A stretch of DNA of 64,000 bases from Megalopta genalis (taxonomy: Eukaryota; Arthropoda; Insecta; Hymenoptera; Halictidae): assembly GCF_051020955.1 (NCBI RefSeq), contig NC_135026.1, positions 4,688,501-4,752,500 on the forward strand, given 5' to 3'. Made by a program: the position numbers and the translations under genes. The stretch's first letter is position 1, and every line of letters starts with the position of its first letter. The notes under the pieces were generated by a model that saw nothing but the letters and a program-made list of their open reading frames with translations, did not search any database and was not told where the DNA came from. This document shows, piece after piece, positions 53,701-62,100 of this stretch.

Positions 53701-56700
53701 AAATTCGCGGCACCGCGTCCCCCGTAGAATTCAGGTCCTTCGTTGCGCCCGTTTTCTCTTCCTCGTGCCGCATTCCGCCGCTCCCGTCGCGCGAGCTGCC
53801 CCAATCAATAAGGCCTAACAGCATCCCTAATTCCTCCGTGGCCGATCAGCGAGCGATCACGCACGGCGACCACGAACACCGGCACCCGGTGAATAATCTA
53901 CGAGCATAGAAATTTGCATGCGTATCAGCAATCCAGTTATCGCGGACGGTAAGTTAGCCGATGTCGCGTTATCGTCCAGATCATCTTACGCCGTTCGTGT
54001 TTCTCCCTTTTCCGTTGAAACGAACTTTCGCGAGCGGCGAGTCCGCGCGCGATGAATGGAAAAGCCGCGAGACTTTTTACGCGAGATAAAAATTGAAATT
54101 AATTCGAGAAAAATTGATTAATTCTTCCATCTCACGGCGTAATAACAGCGTCGGAACAAGACATCGACGTTTTAAGAATTCTTCGAACGTTTCCCGCGAT
54201 TGAAATTACGCCGGTCCAATTACTGCGATCGAAATTTCGTGGTGAACGCAGAAAGATCCGCGGTCCGGTAATAATAATAACAACAACAATCACCAGGCCC
54301 CGTGATTACCGGGTCCGCGACGTTTATATGTATTATTAATATCAAAACAATTCACTAGTCACGGAAAATCGCGTGCGCCGGCGATCGTTCCGCGGGAAAA
54401 ATCGAGAGAAAGAACGCGAGACACGATGATGATACGCTCCGAAGGGGAAAATTAAATCTTTGCCCCGGAGTTTCATCTGCTCGCGCGCGCAAACCGTTTT
54501 ATTCCCGATAAAACGGGGCCCGACTCGGGGTCCCCGATCGTTTTTTTTTCTTTTTTTCGTTCGCCGGTTGAAAACGCGCCGCACGGGGTGTTCGTTAGAC
54601 CGCCGGCTTTGAGCCGTCCGGTACAGTTAAAGAATTATCTGCGTAGCTGTTCATAAATTCCGTTCAAACTCCATAGATTATCCGGCTGGAATTTCGCCGG
54701 TTCGCGAGCACGCGAGTCTCCCGTGTGCGCGCGGCGATCGCACGTCAATGAAGGAGGAATAACAGATTTCGTGGGGTATCAAATGTTGCGTGCCGGCCAC
54801 GGCGCGCCGCGGACCGATTCTGAATCATAGTAATTACACCGGCTGCCGTGACCACGGATCTCCTAGTCGGAAATTAGAGAACGCCGGGAATCGCCGCGAC
54901 CGTTGCGTTTCTCGCGACTACGACGAATTCCGAGACGTTGCGATCCGCACGGGTGGCCTCCGGCAATTCCATTTCTCCCACCGAAATTACTTCGCAGTCG
55001 TCCTTCCGATTTTCATAGTTATTTTATCTTACCTTATATTATCTTATTTTATCTTATTTTATCTTATTTTATTATTTTATTATTTTATTTTAAATTATTT
55101 TATCTTATTTTATACTATTCTATTTTATATTATTTTATTTTATATTATATTGTATTATTTTATTTTGTCTTATTTTATATTATTTTATTTTGTTTTATTT
55201 TATATTATTTTATATTATTTTATTTTATCTTACTTTATCTTGTTCTATTTTATATTATTATACATTATTTTATTTTATCTTATTTTATCTTATTTTATTT
55301 TATTTTGTCTTATTTTATTTTATATTATTTTATCTTATTTTACATTATATATTAGTTTCCTTCGAAAGGCTTCTCACGGTTTTCGGAACGGCGATAAATT
55401 CCCTTGCGCGATTCGCAGATCGATGAAAACATTTTGCGGCCGGATAGAGTTCTGGCCAGCCGCGGCGGTTTCATTGAACTGTTCGTTAATTGGGACCAGC
55501 TGCGTATTGATTACGTAAAGCCTTGAGAGCGTTAGACAAGCGCTCGCAACAAGACTATGATTAGCGGATTCCTTTCGGTGTAGTCAGCCGCGGCCGAGAC
55601 GCGGCCGATTCGAGTTATCTCATTGACCGTAATGCCACGTACGTTGCGGTGGACCGCGGTGATCATCCAGATCTGACCCAGACGCAATCTTGATCCGACC
55701 CGAGCCTAACGTAGACTCGATCTACTTAACCCTGACCTAACCTCTTCTTGCAACGTTTGCTTGACCCTGTTCTTTTCGTTTTTGTCTTTTCTGTCCATCT
55801 GTTGTTACTTCATCTGTAATAAGGAGTGACATGATATTTTTTATCTTTATTTTATTTCATCTTATTTTGTATTATTTTATTTTATCTTACTTTATCTTAT
55901 TTTGTATTATTTTATTTTATTTTATTTTATCTTATTTTATCTTATTTTATATTATCTTATTTTATATTGTTTTATTTTATCTTATTTTATCTTATTATAT
56001 CTTATTTTATCTTATTTTATTTTATTTTATATTGTTTTATTTTATCTTATTTTATATTATTTTATTTTACCTTATTTTATATATTATTTTACTTTATATT
56101 ATTCCATTTGATCTTATTTTACATTATTTTATTTAACCTTATTTTATATTATTTTATTTTATCTTATTTTACATCATTTTATTTTATATTACTTTATTTT
56201 ACCTTATTTCCTTTTTATTTCAATGAAATTAACAAAAATCCGAGAACCGTCTGAGGACTTCGAATCATTCTCGGAACCATCCTGACTCCCCTCAAAAGGC
56301 TGAACGTCCAGCAAGAAGCCTTGGCCCGAGGATCGGCACGCGGGTAGATCGTAGCTAAAAAAAAAGGAGGGGCGTCTGTCAAAACGCAAGGACACCGGCA
56401 TACGTTACCATGTCGCGTTCTCATAATCGATTAGCCGTCCGCGGCCGGAGGAATCCTTTTCTGTAACCCAACGCGTCCTACTGATCCGCCCGGCGGCCGG
56501 AGGAGCGGAGAGCGTCGCGCGGCGGAACGGCGAGGAGGGGCCCCGAGAAGCCCGTTGAAGCATTTAGGACTGGTGGCCTTGCGAACGCCTACGTCCAGAC
56601 CTTTGTCTCGGCGACGCTGAGTGCCTATGCTCGTCGCGGCATCTCCGCCTAGACCGATTTTATTGTTCGCGTGTATACGTTCGCGGGCACCGCAACACCG

Positions 56701-59123
56701 CCGGACATTCCTCGTGTACTTACGCCGGCTTGTACGTTATCCGTGGCCACGAAGTGGTCCGGCCGCATGAAATTGAAAGTTAGCGTGGGCCGACAGCTAC
56801 CGCCCAGACCGGTCCCAAGTTTACTTGGGCATTAACTCGCCGATCGGCCCGGCAAAATATCACCTGGATCGCGTTACCGTCCGCCGACGGCTCGACGTCG
56901 CGCCTTATCCCGAAAACCCATGATTCATAAATTATCGGGATTTTTTTAACGGAACGATTCTTAGCCTCTCGCCGTTCCACGGATTCCGGATTCCATGTAA
57001 CGTTTAATATCGCGCACACGGTCTTATTGTATATTGTGTGTAATATCGTGTTGAACATATTATGGTATGTGACACGTTACGGTGTGTACGGTACCTTATC
57101 GTATAGTACACGTATTATTCTGTACAATATATTATAGTGTGCAAGGTATATAACGTTGTGTACGCTATGTTATTTTATATTGTAGGGAATATTGTATAAG
57201 ATATATTGCAGTGTGTAACATAGAATATTGTATTCTATGTATTATAGGATGTAAGATGGGATGTTGGGTACAGTGTTGTTATATATTATATGAAATATTG
57301 CATACAATATGTTATAGTATTTAACATGTGATATGGTGTATAATATATAATATTGTATACAGTACCTTATTGTATATTATAGACAATATTGAATAGAATA
57401 TGTTATAGCATTTAATATATGATATTGTGTATAATATTGTATAGAGTACTATATTGTATATACAATACAATTTTGTATACGGTATATTATAGTGTATACG
57501 ATTTAATATTGTGTATGATATATGATATTGTATACAATATACTATTATACGTAATATACAGTATTATGTACAGTATCTTACTGTATATTACATGTGATAT
57601 CGTGTACAATATACAATATTGCATACAGTATCTTATTGTATATTATATATAATATTGTATACAATGTGACATAGTATTTAACATATAATATCGTGTATAA
57701 TATATAATATTGTATACAGTATATTATTGTAAATTAAATACAATTTTGGATACAATATATTATAGTATATACGATTTAATATTGTGTATGATATATGTAT
57801 AATATTGTATACAATATATTATATTATTATACATATGTGACGAACGATATGATATACAATATTTTATTGTATATTGTATGTAATATTGCGTACAACATAC
57901 TGTAGTATATGCAATTTAATATTGTGTACAATATACTATTATATGTAACATACAATATTATATACAGTATCTTATTGTATATTATATATAATATTGTATA
58001 TGTATAATATGACATAGTATTTAACATATAATATCGTGTATAATATATAGTATTGTATACAGTATATTATTGTAAATTAAACAGAATTTTGTATACAATA
58101 TATTATAGTATATACAATTTAATATTGTGTATGATATTTAATATTGTATTCAGTACCTTCTTGTATTTTAAACAGAATTTTGTATACAATATTTTATAGT
58201 ATATGCAATTTAATATTGTGTATGATATATAATATTGTATACAATATACTGTAATATGTAACATACAATATTTTATACAGTAATAATATTATACAATATT
58301 ATATTGTATAATATATACATTTATAATATATACATTAAAATACTCTATGCAAAATTATATATTACACACGATATAATATATATATAGATATAGATATAAT
58401 ATATATATAGAGTATTTTAATATATGTTATAGTATTATATATAAGATTTAATATTGTATAGAATATATAATATTGTATTAATATTGTATATTATTATACG
58501 TTATTGTATATTGTATGAAAATTTATGATACTGAATACAATATTAAATATAGTATACAATATTCTTTCATATTATACATATAATATATTGTATACAATAA
58601 TAATTATAATATTTAATACATAATATTTTACATGCTACCCAATATCGTCACCCAAAAATTAAACTAAAAATTACTAAATTATTTAATCACCGTGCGAACG
58701 GAATTCAATGATCCCTCCGATCGCAGAAATTAAAAGTGAATATCCAGTTGGAGACTAACGACGAAGCTCTGATTTTAGTGAAAAGAAGCAATTACCCGGT
58801 CGCAATTAAACAGACCGGGTCGGTCTAATCAGCGGATCGCGTTAATATTAATCGCGTCGATCTATTTTCACCGTCTCGTTCCCATGATTCCCCGCGACGA
58901 TTCATCGTACAACGCGTATCGTTCGCGGATCGCGGTGAAACAGTATACAAGGTAGTTACACTTTCATGTAAGGATATCCATCTGACACTGAAATCGAATA
59001 TTAAACTCTCCAGACACACATGATTGATTCTCCGCGCGCGTTATCAGATAGGATGTCGTTCTTATGCGCGGCGGTAACGTGCGATCATGTGCCCGCCTAT
59101 TAATTGAAACGTAGAGAGAATAA

Positions 59124-59174
<51 letters not shown>

Positions 59175-62100
59175 AGATGGAGAGAGAGAGAGAGAGAGCG
59201 ACGACCGCGCCGCGCCGCACCACTTCGTTAACTCGGCAAATATTGATTTTGAAACAGAAATTCGTTTGGACGAATCGGTCGGTTCTGCGCTCGATTTACA
59301 AGGCTCGCTTTCGACACACCGAGAAGGTCGGCCGCGAACGCGATTCCAGCGCGAGCGTGGGGCCCGTCTAATTAACAATAGCCACGGTGAATCAACGTGT
59401 CGTCAAGGAATTTCTTCACCTTTATTGTACTCGCCGGAAAATTACGAGCCCTAGTACATTAGTCACGCGGTGGAAGCAAAAAAATTACAGTGAAACGGAT
59501 CGTTCGTTCGAGCTTTAATGGATACGCCGGGGTCAGGAGTGACCCTAAAATTTAATTTATGATTCATTTTATCGTGGGAGCTCAGTTTTTTTTATCAGTT
59601 CGTTACTGCAGATGCTAGTTGAGAATAGAATGGAATGAATTGTTTATTTGGAATTGGACCGATAGACTAACTATGTTATAAATTATATTTAGAATAGGAT
59701 ATTCTGTGCAATATTATATGCTTCATGCTATAATATATTGTATATAATATTATTTGTAATATATAATAATATACTGTATACAATATTATATCCTACATGC
59801 TGTGATATATTGTATAAAATATTATATGTTACAATAATAATATAAATGTTAATGTTGTATGAAATATTATTTATAATATACAATAATATAATGTATACAA
59901 TATTATATCTTATATGCTATAATATAGAATGATATAATGTGTACAATATTATATCTCATATGTTATAATATATTGCATACAATACTCTGTGTTTCATACT
60001 ATAATGCATTGTATACAATGTCATATCTTACACGCTGTAATATATTGTATACAATATTATATGTTACATAGTATAATATATTTTATACAATTATATCTAT
60101 AATATACAATAATATAATTTATACAATATTAGCTCTCTCTCTCTCTCTCTCTCTCTATAATATACAATAAAATACTATAATATAATAATACTATAATACT
60201 ATAATACACTATCATATCTTACATGCTATAATATATTGTATACACTATTATATCTTACATGCTATAATATATTGTATACAATATTATATCTTACGTATCT
60301 ATAATTGTATGAAATAGTATCTATAATTATCAATTACATAATGTGTACAATATTATATCTCACATGTTACAATATATTGCATACAATACTGTGTGTTACA
60401 TATTATAATACACTGTATACAATATTACCTGTAATATACAGTAAAATATTGTATACAATATTATATGTTGTATAGTATAATATATTGTATACAATATTAC
60501 CTATAATATACAATAAAATATTGTATTCAATATTACCTATAATATACAATAAAATATTGTATTCAATATTACCTATAATATACAATAAAATATTATATAC
60601 AATATTATATCTTACATGCTGTAATATAATGTATACAATATTATATCTTGCATACTATAATATATTGTATACAATATTACGAAATAATCTAACAATAACA
60701 TACTGTCTATGTTTTCAATGGAGCACAACTTTTCATTTATGTTATCATTGTAACCACATTTCTACTGACGAAACATCAAAAACATAAGTCAATAAAAGAA
60801 AACTATAATAAATCTACGCCAATTATGCCGCACCTGAACACAAAAAAATAAAAAAAAAATATCGGAAGTAGAACAGGGCCATAATCGTTAAATTTTTACA
60901 ACTTCCATAGCCTTTAAACTGAAATCTCAGTGTTGTAATTAGCAAAGCATTGTTCTCGGAACGTGCACTGATTTCCATTGTTCAGTCCATTGTTTCGAAC
61001 CGCGACCGAATTCCGGAATTGGATGATCATTTTCATGGCTGTCCGATAACGTGAAAAGCGCGATCACCGGCCGCAGAGTGGATTCGAAGAATTGTATCGG
61101 GTGTTTTTGTTCTGTCGCAGGTCACCGGCCAATTAGTGGACACCGAGTTCCAGCCGACGGTCACGGCGACATGCAAAGCCGGCCACATGACGATACGAGT
61201 GAACCTGAATCAGAGTTTCGTCGGCGCAGTGCACGCTCGAGATTTTCGGACGCCGCAGTGCATGGCGCCTGGAAACGGCACGAACCATGCCACCCTCGCT
61301 ATTAATCTTCTAGCACCCAAAGGATCCCCGGATTACTGCGGCGTCTTGGTGAATAACGTAAGCGCCGGCGATGCCGATGAAAATTGCATTCCAATCAAAA
61401 CTACGGACGTTCGATTCCCATCTTTTCATACGAAATATCGGACGAACCCTCTCTATCTTGCAGCATTGTGGATAATTCAGGCCTAACTTTGACCTAATCG
61501 TGACCTAACCTCGGACTAACCCTCCGATTTTGAATTCATTCGAAATTAATTCGCTGCCTAGTCGACGAGATTGCATGTTTCCTGACAACTATGTTTGCGC
61601 GTATGTTTGCGAGTTTGATTGTTTGTGAATTTGTTTGCGAGATTGTGAGTTTGTTTGGCGTGTCAAACAAATTTAGTTTGAAAGCTGCTTTGTGAATACG
61701 TTCGCGAGTTTGTTTGCTACTTTGTGAAAAGTTTGCAACTATGTTCATGAGTTCATTTGCTGCTTTCTGAATCTATTCGCGAGTTTGTTTGCAACTTTGT
61801 CCACGAGTTTATCTGCTTTGTGAAATTGTCTGCGAGTTTGTTTGCTACTTTGTGAAAATGGCAACATTGTGAGAAGTTTGCAACTTTGTGAACTTTTTAC
61901 AACTTTGTTCGCGAGTTTATTTGCTGCTTTGTTAATCCATTCGTGAGTTTGTTTGCAACTTTATTCACGAGAATATCTGGTTTGTGTATCTACCCGCAAG
62001 TTTGTTTGCTACTTTGTGAAATTTTTACAACTTTGTTCGCGAGTTTATCAGCTGTTTTGTGAATCTGTCTGCGAGTTTGTTTGCTACTATTTGAATTGTT

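Larger units (their letters stand above)
13097..61120 (+). other. Intron 1 of the ZP gene (about 48 kb)
   Basis: Donor GAG|GTAAGT at 13097 and acceptor TTCTGTCGCAG|GTC at 61121, both phase 0. No other convincing coding exon was found inside. The intron contains most of the tandem arrays, all three 187-bp satellite arrays and six of the seven foldback copies in the window. Unrecognised alternative first exons or nested non-coding RNA genes cannot be excluded. Confidence 0.7.

Noticed and set aside
54790..55518. 242-codon ORF, the longest in the window
   Set aside because: It spans the TTATTTTATC array; the middle is an Ile/Leu/Phe/Tyr-rich repeat translation and two other frames are open too. 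The flanks have no recognisable domain.
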